Shown: in pieces, positions 43,864-52,798 of the stretch
Position numbering within the stretch: the stretch's first letter is position 1
Layout of the letters: the number at the start of each line of letters is the position of its first letter
Assembly: GCF_947489715.1 (NCBI RefSeq)
Contig: NZ_CANLER010000003.1
Span: forward strand, 1-64,000
Reading direction: 5' to 3'
From: an uncultured Roseovarius sp.
Lineage (GTDB): Bacteria; Pseudomonadota; Alphaproteobacteria; Rhodobacterales; Rhodobacteraceae
Length of the DNA: 64,000 nt
Notes under the pieces: generated by a model
Seen by the model: the letters and a program-made list of their open reading frames with translations, nothing else
What the model was told of the DNA's origin: nothing
Databases searched by the model: none
Position numbers and translations under genes: made by a program

Positions 43864-44973
43864 CTATTTTATTTTGGATTGATCTTGGCCCAAGTCGATG
43901 ACCGAGGCGCTTTGCACACCAAGCCAAGCCGGATCGCCCGGACGATGATCTACAGTGTGAAAATAATTGGGAACCGAGGCAGCGATTGGACGATCAATGC
44001 CATCAACCTGCACATGGTAGTGAACGTTTTCGCCATAGAAGGCGACATCGCGAATTTTGCCCTGCACAGTCCCGTCGTAATTCTCTGGTTTTTGTGCAGA
44101 GATTTCCAGCTGTTCAGGTCGGATGCCGATCTCGATATCGCGCCCTGTTTGCGCAACATTCGGATTTCGATCAATCTTCATGTTCCCAAAGCACGGGATC
44201 GAGATCGTTAAGCCATCACCCTCTTCCCCGATCACCCGCGCCGGTAGGAAGTTCATTTCGCCGATGAAACTGGCAATCTCCTTATTGCAGGGCTTCGCAT
44301 AAAGCGTCGGCGGTGCGTCAACCTGAACCAGGCGACCGTCAAACATGACACCGATCCGGTCCGACATTGTCATTGCTTCATACTGGTCATGGGTCACCAT
44401 CACGAAGGTGATCCCAAGCTCTTGTTGCAGATGGCGCATTTCAAATTGCATCTGTTCGCGCAGTTTCTTGTCGAGCGCCGAGAGAGGCTCATCCAACAGC
44501 AGCACCTTGGGCCGCATGACAAGGGCTCGGGCCAACGCCACACGCTGCCGCTGCCCCCCCGACAACTCTGTCGCGCCGCGCGATTGAAGCCCGCCAAGCT
44601 CGACCATTTCCAATGCCTCACTGACGCGGCCATCAATCTCGGATTTCGAAATTCCGCGGTTACGCAAACCATAGGCAACATTGTTACCAACATTCAGGTG
44701 CGGAAAAATCGCATAGCTTTGGAACACCATGTTTGTGGGGCGCTTGTTGGCAGGGAAGCCCTCCATATCCTGACCGTCGATGATAACCTTGCCAGCGCTT
44801 GGTTCCTGAAATCCGGCAATCATGCGAAGTGCCGTCGTTTTCCCGCAGCCCGACGGACCCAGAAGCGAAAAAAACTCCCCCTCATGCAGATCCAGACTAA
44901 GGTCCGAAACCGCAACGAACTTACCAAAGCGTTTTTCGATGCCCTGTAGCTGGATAATGTTTTTCTTGGTCAT
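43864..44973 (-). CDS. potA: Polyamine-type ABC transporter ATPase, PotA
   Basis: A 369-residue ATPase with Walker A GPSGCGKTT, signature LSGGQRQRVALARAL, Walker B VLLLDEPLSALD and a C-terminal TOBE domain. The start at 44973 (MTKKNIIQLQG) has the TMADH-unrelated but normal PotA N-terminus; the longer frame to 45177 is antisense to potC and was rejected. It lies between the permeases and the binding protein and energises the importer. Confidence 0.92.
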   Translation of the reverse strand: MTKKNIIQLQGIEKRFGKFVAVSDLSLDLHEGEFFSLLGPSGCGKTTALRMIAGFQEPSAGKVIIDGQDMEGFPANKRPTNMVFQSYAIFPHLNVGNNVAYGLRNRGISKSEIDGRVSEALEMVELGGLQSRGATELSGGQRQRVALARALVMRPKVLLLDEPLSALDKKLREQMQFEMRHLQQELGITFVMVTHDQYEAMTMSDRIGVMFDGRLVQVDAPPTLYAKPCNKEIASFIGEMNFLPARVIGEEGDGLTISIPCFGNMKIDRNPNVAQTGRDIEIGIRPEQLEISAQKPENYDGTVQGKIRDVAFYGENVHYHVQVDGIDRPIAASVPNYFHTVDHRPGDPAWLGVQSASVIDLGQDQSKIK

Positions 44974-44983
44974 GGATTGCGCC

Positions 44984-45769
44984 TCATATCGACGATTTCG
45001 AGGAACGGCGGCGGAAATATTCGGCCACAACCAGCAACGCCACCGAGGCAAGCAACAGAAGCGACCCAAGCGCCAGCGTGTTCGGCAATTTGGCAGGGAA
45101 ACGGATCTGGCTCCAGATATAGACCGGCAGGGTGGGTTGATTGCCTGACAGGAAGAACGCCAGCACAAATTCATCAAAACTGACGGTGAACGTTACCAGC
45201 AGGCTGGCCACGATCCCCGGAGCCACAATCGGCAGCGTGACCCGGCGGAAGGTTTCGACAACGCCTGATCCCAGATCAAATGCCGCCTCTTCCAACGAGA
45301 CATCAAAATCATCAAAGGCCGATTTCATGATCGACACAGAAAAGGGAAGCGCCAGAAACGTATGCCCCAACGTGACCGCCATAAGTGACGGCTTGATGCC
45401 GATCGAGATGAAGAGGACCAGCATCGAAGATGCCACGATGATCCCAGGAATCACCAGCGGCAACATCACCAACCCTTCAGACGCCTCTTTGCCACGGAAA
45501 CGGTACCGTACATAGGCTCGTGCTGCAAAAAGGCCCATCGACGTCGCCAACAGCGCAGTGACGACGCCGACCACCAAGCTGTTTACCAGCGCTTGAATCA
45601 GCGTCTCCTGCCCGCCCAACTGCCGATACCATTCCGTAGTCCAGCCTTTGATCGGAAAGGCAACGATAGTGCCATCGTTGAAGGAAAACAGAGGCAGGAA
45701 CAAAACCGGCAGATAGAGAAATGCCAGATAGAGAAACGCGTAGACCATTAGGCCGGATGGGCGAGTCAT
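44984..45769 (-). CDS. potC: Polyamine-type ABC transporter permease, PotC
   Basis: A 261-residue inner-membrane permease with six hydrophobic segments (first YAFLYLAFLYLPVLFLPLF) and the EAA loop SLEEAAFDLGSGVVETFRRVTLP that docks on PotA. It overlaps potB by 4 bases and is followed by potA after 10 bases. Confidence 0.92.
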   Translation of the reverse strand: MTRPSGLMVYAFLYLAFLYLPVLFLPLFSFNDGTIVAFPIKGWTTEWYRQLGGQETLIQALVNSLVVGVVTALLATSMGLFAARAYVRYRFRGKEASEGLVMLPLVIPGIIVASSMLVLFISIGIKPSLMAVTLGHTFLALPFSVSIMKSAFDDFDVSLEEAAFDLGSGVVETFRRVTLPIVAPGIVASLLVTFTVSFDEFVLAFFLSGNQPTLPVYIWSQIRFPAKLPNTLALGSLLLLASVALLVVAEYFRRRSSKSSI

Positions 45770-46626
45770 CTGATGCGCCTCCCCAATCCGGTTGCCGAAA
45801 GCACGAAAAGTATGGCGACAAACCCGACAGACATCATGGCCAGCAAAGATAGCGTCGCGCCCAATGGCCAGTTGTTGGCTGCGCCAAACTGAACCTGAAT
45901 AAGATTGGCAATCATCTTGCCATCCGACCCACCCACCAGTGACGGCGTCACATAATCCCCGACAGTCGGGATGAAGATAATAAGACAGGCAGCAATGATG
46001 CCTGGTATTGTCAAAGGTAGCGTCACGCGCAGGAACCGCTGCACCGTGCTGTTACCCAGATCTGTTGCTGCCTCCAGCAAGCTGGGATCAATCTTCTGCA
46101 ATGAAACATAGATCGGCAAAATAGCGAAGGGCGCCCAGGCATGGGCCAGTGTCAGAACAACGGCGAATTCATTGTAAAGAAGAAAAGTAAGCGGTTCATC
46201 AATCAACCCCAGCCCCAGCAGCGCTGAATTCAGCACGCCATTGAAACCCAGGATCAATTTCCATGCGAATACGCGCAACAGGTAGCTGGACCAGAACGGG
46301 ATTGTGATCAGCAACAGCCAAAGCGTTTTTCGTTCGGCCTTCAGGGCGATGAAATAAGCAATCGGATAGGCCAGCGCGACCGTCACAACCGTAACTGCCC
46401 CCGCGATCAGGACAGAGCGGATCATCAGGTGTCGCACAAGCGGGTCAGAAAACGCTTCGCGATAATTTGCTAGCGTCGCGGTCCGGTCGACAGAAACATA
46501 GGTTTGGGTCCAAAGGGAATAGGCAACCAGAATGGCCAACGGCGCCGCCACAAGAAAGCCGACATAGAGCGTCGCAGGCGCGCTCAATGAAACTCCCTTC
46601 GCTGCTTCGCTTCTCAAGTGGATCAC
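45766..46626 (-). CDS. potB: Polyamine-type ABC transporter permease, PotB
   Basis: A 286-residue permease with the EAA loop SLLEAATDLGNSTVQRFLRVTLP and several hydrophobic segments. The start is a GTG at 46626, preceded by AGGGGATTT. It is the first gene of the minus-strand amine cluster, and its start lies 34 bases from a perfect 20-bp palindrome that faces the TetR gene. Confidence 0.92.
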   Translation of the reverse strand: MIHLRSEAAKGVSLSAPATLYVGFLVAAPLAILVAYSLWTQTYVSVDRTATLANYREAFSDPLVRHLMIRSVLIAGAVTVVTVALAYPIAYFIALKAERKTLWLLLITIPFWSSYLLRVFAWKLILGFNGVLNSALLGLGLIDEPLTFLLYNEFAVVLTLAHAWAPFAILPIYVSLQKIDPSLLEAATDLGNSTVQRFLRVTLPLTIPGIIAACLIIFIPTVGDYVTPSLVGGSDGKMIANLIQVQFGAANNWPLGATLSLLAMMSVGFVAILFVLSATGLGRRIR

Positions 46627-46660
46627 AGGAAATCCCCTGTCAGGTTTGCCAGTTCATCGC

Positions 46661-46680
46661 TAATGGACGATCGTCCATTA
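46661..46680. promoter_or_regulatory. Perfect 20-bp palindrome, likely TetR operator
   Basis: TAATGGACGATCGTCCATTA is fully self-complementary. The TGGACG...CGTCCA core is the usual type for BetI/PsrA-like TetR repressors. It lies in the 131-base gap between potB (minus) and the tetR gene (plus), 34 bases from the potB start and 77 from the regulator start, so binding could silence both. Confidence 0.75.
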
Positions 46681-46757
46681 AATATTGCCTAAGCGATCCT
46701 CTTGTGTCAACCTTTCTGCAAAACAGACCTTTTCGAACCTAGAGGGAGATCACTAGA

Positions 46758-47423
46758 TTGAAGACTTCCGGCGCAAATCTGGATAACTCCGCGGCAAAAA
46801 GGCCTGCGCGGCGCAACCCGGAAAGCAGTAAGCGCGCGTTGATCATGGCAACGCTGGACACCATTGCAGAAATTGGCATTACCGATACGACCGTCAGCAA
46901 GATTATCCAGCGGGCCGGTCTCTCGCGCGGCATGATCCACTTGCATTTTGGTGGCAAAAACCAGCTACTTGCAGCGGCGGCAAAATCTTTCGGGCAGGAA
47001 TACTTCGATGAGCTTGATCACCGCGTTCAGCAAGCCACGAGCGGCCCGGAAGATGTGATTACAGCGGTTATTCAGGCAGATTTAAGCGAAGCACTTATGA
47101 ACGAACGCTCAACTAGAATCTGGCATGCCTTTCGCGGGGCGGCTAACTCGAACGATGGTATCGCTCTTTACAGCAGCACGCGCGACAAACGTCTGCGCGA
47201 CACGTTACATTCCGCTTTCAAGAAGATTGCACAGGAATATGGCGAGGCGGAAAATTCTGCCCTCGCGCGCGACGCAACTTTCGGACTACTGGTATTACTT
47301 GAAGGCATGTGGGTAGATTATCTGACGAATGCTAATGCCTTTTCTCGGGAAGTTGCAGTTTCGATCGTTCTGCGTTTCATCGCGGGCCTCTTCCCCAATC
47401 ATTTTCAGCAAAGCCAATCGTAA
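46758..47423 (+). CDS. TetR-family regulator of the amine cluster (BetI-like)
   Basis: A 221-residue repressor. The N-terminal HTH spans about residues 27-73 (ALIMATLDTIAEIGITDTTVSKIIQRAGLSRGMIHLHFGGKNQLL in condensed form), and the C-terminal domain resembles BetI. The start is a TTG at 46758 with AGGGAGATC just upstream. Divergent from potBCA and the demethylase genes across a perfect palindrome, it is the probable repressor of that cluster and of itself, released by an amine or betaine-type ligand. Confidence 0.9.
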   Translation: MKTSGANLDNSAAKRPARRNPESSKRALIMATLDTIAEIGITDTTVSKIIQRAGLSRGMIHLHFGGKNQLLAAAAKSFGQEYFDELDHRVQQATSGPEDVITAVIQADLSEALMNERSTRIWHAFRGAANSNDGIALYSSTRDKRLRDTLHSAFKKIAQEYGEAENSALARDATFGLLVLLEGMWVDYLTNANAFSREVAVSIVLRFIAGLFPNHFQQSQS

Positions 47424-47456
47424 GACTGACCTGTGATGTCGCCATAAGGCAAACAT

Positions 47457-48149
47457 TTAACCAAGGTAGTCCCGCAATGCCGGCGGGGGATTATCAAGTA
47501 GCTTGGTCGTCGCAACAGGCGGATGCGCCAGGCCATCCGCAACCAGCAGTGCGTGACCAGTGATACGGCGTGCATCCTGCGGATCGTGGCTGACCATCAG
47601 CAAAGTGGTCCCAGTCTCGAACCTAAGCTCGGCCACCAGATCCAACATTTCAGCCTTAAGCGCCGGCCCAAGAGCCGAAAAGGGTTCATCGAGCAAAAGC
47701 AGGTCGCGTCGTTGCACCAGCGCCCGTGCCAACGCTACGCGACTTTGTTGGCCTCCCGACAGCTCAGCCGGTTTCCGATTGCCTTTGTCGGCAAGACCGA
47801 CACGAGCCAGCGCAACCCCAACCTCTTCCTGCTCAGATATCGACAGCCGTCCATTGGAGCGCAGGCCCAAGCCGACATTTTGCCGGGCCGTCAGGTGGGG
47901 GAAAAGGTTACCATCCTGAAAAAGCATTGCGATGGGGCGCTTGCCCGGCGGAAGATCGCTAATGTTGTCGCCGTTCCAAGAAATGTGTCCCTGAGGCACA
48001 GATCGAAAGCCCGCAATTGCCTCAAGCAATGTCGATTTGCCCGCCCCGGAAGGTCCAATGATAGCAACACTGCTGCCGCGTTCAATCGTGAGATTGGCCC
48101 GCAGGGTGAAATCGTCATTTGCGATGGTTACCGTGTCAAGCTTCAGCAT
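47457..48149 (-). CDS. thiQ: Thiamine ABC transporter ATPase ThiQ
   Basis: A 230-residue ATPase for thiamine/TPP uptake. Walker A is GPSGAGKST, signature SGGQQSRVALARAL and Walker B LLLLDEPFSAL. The start at 48149 (MLKLDTV) overlaps thiP by 14 bases. ThiQ proteins are short and lack the TOBE domain, as here. It is last in the TPP-controlled thiBPQ operon. Confidence 0.92.
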   Translation of the reverse strand: MLKLDTVTIANDDFTLRANLTIERGSSVAIIGPSGAGKSTLLEAIAGFRSVPQGHISWNGDNISDLPPGKRPIAMLFQDGNLFPHLTARQNVGLGLRSNGRLSISEQEEVGVALARVGLADKGNRKPAELSGGQQSRVALARALVQRRDLLLLDEPFSALGPALKAEMLDLVAELRFETGTTLLMVSHDPQDARRITGHALLVADGLAHPPVATTKLLDNPPPALRDYLG

Positions 48150-49692
48150 GCCAGCGCCCTCCTCGGTCCAAAAGCCAAAACGCGCCCATCGCCAGTACCA
48201 GTAACAACAGCGCCGCCCCAGCAGCGGCCTGCATCTGATAGGCACCCATCAGGCGATAAAGCTGTAGCGGCAGCGTGGCAATCTCAGCATCGGCAAAAAG
48301 CGCGATGACACCCAGATCACCCATTGAGAGCGCCGCCGCAAGCCCGGCCGCAAAACCGATTTGCGGGCGCATCCGGGGAAGTAAAACACGCAGAAAAAAG
48401 ATGCGGTGCCCCATATCTAGAGAAAGCGCCAATCGCCCGTAACGCGCGATTGTCTGACGAGCGGCAGGCACAAGGATTCGCAACGCAAAAGGTAGCGCCA
48501 TTATGGCGTTCACCGCCGCGGTCACCGGCAGGGCAAGCGCAGTTGGATCGGCCAGCGGGCGGATCAGGATGAAAAGTCCAGTGCCGATGACCAAAGGCGA
48601 TGCGGCGAGACCCAGGATACCACTGATTTCGACCAGACCCTTTCTGCCGCTGGCGATGGCGGAGGCCATTGGCAGCGCCAACAACAGAAGCAGTACTGTA
48701 CTAGACCCGGCAACGACTATTGAAACAACCGCAGCGCGGACAACCTGCACCGGCATCTGGGCCAAACCGCCCAATCCAGACAGAACCACAGACAGAAGTG
48801 GCAATAGCAAGAAAAGCATGGCCAACAAGATCCAGAGAGCGTCGCCAAAGCACGGTACCCACCCGGCCCCATCCCAACGACGTATGGCGCGGTCCAACCC
48901 GCTGCCGAACCCATCGTCGCGCACAAATCGCAGGGCAGCAAAACCCGCTGCCGCGGTCAGCACAAGCTGTAGGGCAGAGAAAAGCGCCGCGCGCCCAAGA
49001 TCGAAATCATAGGTGAAAGCTTGATAGATAGCCAATTCGATCGTCGTGGCGCGGGGACCGCCCCCCAGTGTCAATGCCACCGCAAAACTGGTCAGGCAGA
49101 TGGCAAAGACCACAGCCAGCGTCCCGGGTAAAACCCGAGCCAGCATCGGTCCCTCGATCAGCTGGAACATTGCACGTCCGTCGCAGCCCAATTGTGCAGC
49201 AAGACGAAAGCGTTCTGACGACACCTCTTGCCACCCTTGCAAGATCAGCCGGGTGGCCAGTGGCAAGTTGAAAAACACATGGGCTAACACAACCCCTTGC
49301 AACCCGTAGATTTGTATTGGAGGCAGACCGAAAAAGCTCAATAGGTCCGAGACCCAGCCAGACCGGCCAAAGACCTGCAAAAGGCCAAAAATGGCGACAA
49401 TCACAGGCAGAATGAAAGGCGCCCCCAAAAATGCAATTAGCAACCGCCGGCCAGGAAATCGACGGCGTGCCAATGCGCGGGCAACGGGTACGGCCAAACC
49501 AACGCTAAACAGCGCTGAAAGCACCGCCTGCATCAGCGTGAACCGAAGCGCAGACCAATCTGCTGGACCAAGGCCTCTTCCAGTCTCAGCACGCAAGGCA
49601 ACTGCGGCCAGCGTGCCAAGGATCAACGCGGCGACTAGAATCGCGGCGCCGATCCCAGGCCACGGATTTACTGGCTGAGCGCGCCCAGCCAT
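48136..49692 (-). CDS. thiP: Thiamine ABC transporter permease ThiP
   Basis: A 518-residue double-length permease with about twelve membrane segments and two EAA loops, as expected for ThiP (FbpB type). The two halves meet near residue 275. It overlaps thiB by 25 bases and thiQ by 14 bases. Confidence 0.9.
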   Translation of the reverse strand: MAGRAQPVNPWPGIGAAILVAALILGTLAAVALRAETGRGLGPADWSALRFTLMQAVLSALFSVGLAVPVARALARRRFPGRRLLIAFLGAPFILPVIVAIFGLLQVFGRSGWVSDLLSFFGLPPIQIYGLQGVVLAHVFFNLPLATRLILQGWQEVSSERFRLAAQLGCDGRAMFQLIEGPMLARVLPGTLAVVFAICLTSFAVALTLGGGPRATTIELAIYQAFTYDFDLGRAALFSALQLVLTAAAGFAALRFVRDDGFGSGLDRAIRRWDGAGWVPCFGDALWILLAMLFLLLPLLSVVLSGLGGLAQMPVQVVRAAVVSIVVAGSSTVLLLLLALPMASAIASGRKGLVEISGILGLAASPLVIGTGLFILIRPLADPTALALPVTAAVNAIMALPFALRILVPAARQTIARYGRLALSLDMGHRIFFLRVLLPRMRPQIGFAAGLAAALSMGDLGVIALFADAEIATLPLQLYRLMGAYQMQAAAGAALLLLVLAMGAFWLLDRGGRWHAEA

Positions 49693-50648
49693 TCGCTCAA
49701 CGCTTGATCACGGGCCGCTGCGGCATGATCGGAATCCAGCAACAACGATTTTTCTGGCGTGACCAGCGTGTCGAACCCGGCAGGCAGGCCAGCGGCAGGA
49801 TTTACAGCGGGATACATCCAGTTGGTGGTGGGAATGATCGATTGGAACGCGTCCGAAACCATGAAATCCAAAAACTGATCGGCAAGGTCGCTCTGATCGG
49901 TAGCGGCCAGTTTCGCGGCAACTTCGACCTGCATGTAGTGACCTTCATCAAAGACCGCAGCCGCTTTGCTGTCGTCTTCCTCGGCAATCAGATGATAGGC
50001 GGGCGAAGTGGTGTAGCTGAGTACCATATCGGCCTCACCTTCCAGAAACAGACCATATGCCTCGGACCATCCCTTGGTGACGGTCACGATATTGTCTGAC
50101 AAGCCCTCCCAAATCACTGAGGCTTCGTTGCCGTAGGCAGCTTTAATCCACATCAGCAAACCAAGACCAGGCGTCGATGAGCGCGGATCCTGAATGAGTA
50201 TCTTGATATCGCTGTCAGCGAGCTCACGGAAGTTGGCGGGCGCGGCGGCACCGGCATTGTGAACAAAAGCGAAATATCCCCAATCATAGGGCACAAATAT
50301 GGTGTCTGCCCATTCAACGGGTAGCGAATATTCAGCGGTGACTGCGTGGGGAGCGAAGAGGCCGGTTTCCTTAGCCGCCGTGATCAGATTGGTATCCAAC
50401 CCGAGCACGATGTCGGCGTCCGAATTTTCACCTTCCAGCCGGATGCGAGAAAGAAGTGCTGCACCATCTTCAACGCCGACAAGATTCAGATCACAGTCAC
50501 ATGTAGCCTCGAACGCCTCTTCGACCTGAGGGCCGGGACCCCAGTCAGAGATGAAGCTGTCATAGGTATATACGGTCAGTTCTGGTTGATCGGCAGCGAT
50601 GGCCGAAGTTGCACTCAGAAGTCCCGCAGCAATTAGCAGATGTTTCAT
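49668..50648 (-). CDS. thiB: Thiamine-binding periplasmic protein ThiB
   Basis: A 326-residue exported binding protein. The signal peptide is MKHLLIAAGLLSATSAIA; the mature start ELTVYTYDSFISDWGPG is characteristic of ThiB, and a CDC pair (TCDCDLN) is present. The start was put at 50648; an ATG at 50666 is also in frame. A TPP riboswitch ends 46 bases upstream, confirming the assignment. Confidence 0.93.
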   Translation of the reverse strand: MKHLLIAAGLLSATSAIAADQPELTVYTYDSFISDWGPGPQVEEAFEATCDCDLNLVGVEDGAALLSRIRLEGENSDADIVLGLDTNLITAAKETGLFAPHAVTAEYSLPVEWADTIFVPYDWGYFAFVHNAGAAAPANFRELADSDIKILIQDPRSSTPGLGLLMWIKAAYGNEASVIWEGLSDNIVTVTKGWSEAYGLFLEGEADMVLSYTTSPAYHLIAEEDDSKAAAVFDEGHYMQVEVAAKLAATDQSDLADQFLDFMVSDAFQSIIPTTNWMYPAVNPAAGLPAGFDTLVTPEKSLLLDSDHAAAARDQALSEWLGALSQ

Positions 50649-50693
50649 ATCATCCTCCATTGGCACGCGAGAGGGTAAGGATGGATGAAACCG

Positions 50694-50787
50694 CTTGCCT
50701 TCCCTCCGCCGGTTCTAGCCGGTTCAGGTTCTACGGGTTCACTTTGTGAAAGCATCTCAGCGCAGTAGCCCACGCACCCCGAGGTAA
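50694..50787 (-). ncRNA. TPP riboswitch (THI element)
   Basis: On the minus strand the leader of thiB reads CTCGGGGTGCGTGGG, then GCGCTGAGATGCT (the CUGAGA pyrimidine-sensing loop), ACCCGTAGAACCTGAACC (the conserved P4/P5 GAACCUG block), CCGGCTAGAACCGG and GGAGGGAAGG. All conserved elements of the THI box occur in order. Binding of thiamine pyrophosphate should reduce expression of thiBPQ, probably by hiding the thiB ribosome binding site. Confidence 0.93.
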
Positions 50788-51267
50788 TGCGGTAATTACG
50801 CGGGGGCGCGCCAGAATACAACCGGATTTATCGTGGAGCTACAGCATTTTGCAAACATGAGTGCAGGCAAACTGGTGACTCTCTATGCGCAACTAAGTTT
50901 CTTTGAAATTGGCAATCTGTATCGCCAGTAAAATAGGATACACTTCCTCCCTCTGGCACCTGATACAAAGTGTTCTCTCTTATAGTAGAGAGGATTGATT
51001 GAGGTTCAAATTCGCGGAAACAAAATCAACTCGCATTCTTTTCTGGAATTGTCAGCACCTACGAAAGTAATGTCAGCCACAGTATAGAAAGATAGTCGGG
51101 TGTGCCTCGCTCCGTTCGGCAAGCACTCGCCGACAATCGGCGGCTTTTTTCGAAATTTACGCGGCTTGCTGCCGTTCTAAATGGTCAGTGTGCCATCCAT
51201 CTTTCCATGCGTCGTTCGTCCCTCTACCGCTTTCTGAGATGCAAACAACGGGAAAGAGGATTCTACC
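50788..51267. other. Intergenic region upstream of the TPP riboswitch and the CAP-RTX gene
   Basis: 480 bases without a supported gene. It should contain the thi promoter on the minus strand and the promoter of the plus-strand CAP-RTX gene. CTCTCTTATAGTAGAGAG near 50972-50990 is a small palindrome. Nothing else is recognised. Confidence 0.5.
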
Positions 51268-52332
51268 ATGTCAAAAGCAAGCTCCCTCGAATGGCAAATG
51301 CTGGATCTGATCAACGCTGAACGTACTTCGCGGAATCTCGACCCATTGCGGCTAGAATTGCGGCTCAACGACGCCGCCGAGGATCACAGCCGGTGGATGA
51401 TAAATACCGACCGGTTCAGCCATACCGGCGTTGGCGGATCGTCTCCCCGCGAACGGATGCAGGATGCGAATTTCGATTTCTCCGGCAACTGGCTTTCGGC
51501 AGAGAACATCGCCTGGCAAAGTGTGCGCGGACAGCCAGGGCTGGCGGATGATGTTATCGATCTGCATAGGGGCTTGATGAACAGCCCTGGCCACCGCGCC
51601 AACATTCTGAATCCGGACAGCGAGGTCATCGGGATTGGGATAGAGCGCGGGAACTATAACGGCTGGGACGGGATTTTCGTCACGCAAAATTTTGCCCGCA
51701 CAGATGCACCGTTGCGGATCGACAGTCGTGCAACAAACCCCCCGCCCCCACCGCCTGATGACAGCGGTGACCAGGTTCTGAACGGCACAGGTGCGTCCAA
51801 CAGGATAGCGGGCGCCGACGGTGACGACACGCTCAACGGCCATGCTGGCAATGATACCCTCTTAGGCGGCCAGGGTAACGATATACTGAGAGGCGGTACC
51901 GGAGCAGACAAGCTTAATGGTGGGCGAGGCAACGATGCGGTGCTAGGCGGAGAGGGCAACGATGTCATCTGGGGAAATCTGGGCCGCGACAACCTGCAGG
52001 GCGGGAATGGCCGCGACCGCCTGATCGGTGGCAATCAGGCCGATGTTCTGGACGGCGGTGCCGGTAATGACCTGTTGAGAGGCGGCCTGCACAATGACCG
52101 TTTTGTATTCTCCAACGATCACGGTCGCGACAGGATCATGGATTTCAACGCCAGGACGGCCCATGAGAAGATCGACTTGCGAAACGTCGATGGGTTCGAC
52201 AGCTTCCGCGACATCAAACTGGCAGCCACACAGATAAGCAGCCATGTGCGGATCGAGACGGGCGAAGACAGCTGGATCACACTCATGCACACACAGTTGA
52301 ACCATCTGGATTCTGGCGACTTCCTGGTCTAA
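51268..52332 (+). CDS. Secreted CAP-domain protein with RTX calcium-binding repeats
   Basis: A 354-residue protein. Residues 5-145 form a bacterial CAP/SCP domain (LDLINAERTSRNLDPLRL, DHSRWMINTDRFSHTG, AENIAWQS, MNSPGHRANILNPD). A short Pro-rich linker (NPPPPPPDD) leads to about seven RTX nonapeptides of type GGxGNDxLx (residues ~170-270) and a C-terminal region typical of type I secretion substrates. There is no Sec signal, as expected for that route; no secretion genes are adjacent. CAP domains occur in proteases, adhesins and virulence factors, so function is open. Confidence 0.9.
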   Translation: MSKASSLEWQMLDLINAERTSRNLDPLRLELRLNDAAEDHSRWMINTDRFSHTGVGGSSPRERMQDANFDFSGNWLSAENIAWQSVRGQPGLADDVIDLHRGLMNSPGHRANILNPDSEVIGIGIERGNYNGWDGIFVTQNFARTDAPLRIDSRATNPPPPPPDDSGDQVLNGTGASNRIAGADGDDTLNGHAGNDTLLGGQGNDILRGGTGADKLNGGRGNDAVLGGEGNDVIWGNLGRDNLQGGNGRDRLIGGNQADVLDGGAGNDLLRGGLHNDRFVFSNDHGRDRIMDFNARTAHEKIDLRNVDGFDSFRDIKLAATQISSHVRIETGEDSWITLMHTQLNHLDSGDFLV

Positions 52333-52798
52333 CTGGGTCGTTCAAGCATTGAAGCCGTAAAAGTCGTGCGTGCGCCATTCACTTGGCGCACGAGCTATGC
52401 TGACTTCTACGGGAAAGTTCGCAACTATGAAGAAGTCATCCTCAGCGCAGTTTATGTCCTGAATCTGACGGCGACGGAGAGAGTTGGAACGATACTGCCA
52501 ACGACGTCAGACGATGATCCGTTCTTATTCTCTGGCAGATCAGTAGAAAACCAATACTCGTGGCAGTATCTCGTAAATCGCCACCCAAAAGAGAAATTCA
52601 CCACTTTTGTGTAGTACCATTCCTTCCCCGAAACAAACGTTCATGCTTGGAGATTTGGACTTTCCTTATAGTCGATTTTCACCTGCCAGAAACAAGCTTG
52701 CCGCAGCGTTTCCAGTGCTCCGAGACTGAGAAAATTTCGTGCTTAGCGATTAAGTTCCCCGCGCCATAGGGTTACCAAAAAACGCGGGGAGACTTGCC
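52333..52798. other. 466-base gap without a supported gene
   Basis: Short frames here have no ribosome binding site and unnatural composition. No terminator hairpin or repeat was identified. Confidence 0.5.

Noticed and set aside
52366-52614. 82-codon plus-strand frame after the CAP-RTX gene
   Set aside because: No ribosome binding site or recognisable feature; treated as intergenic.
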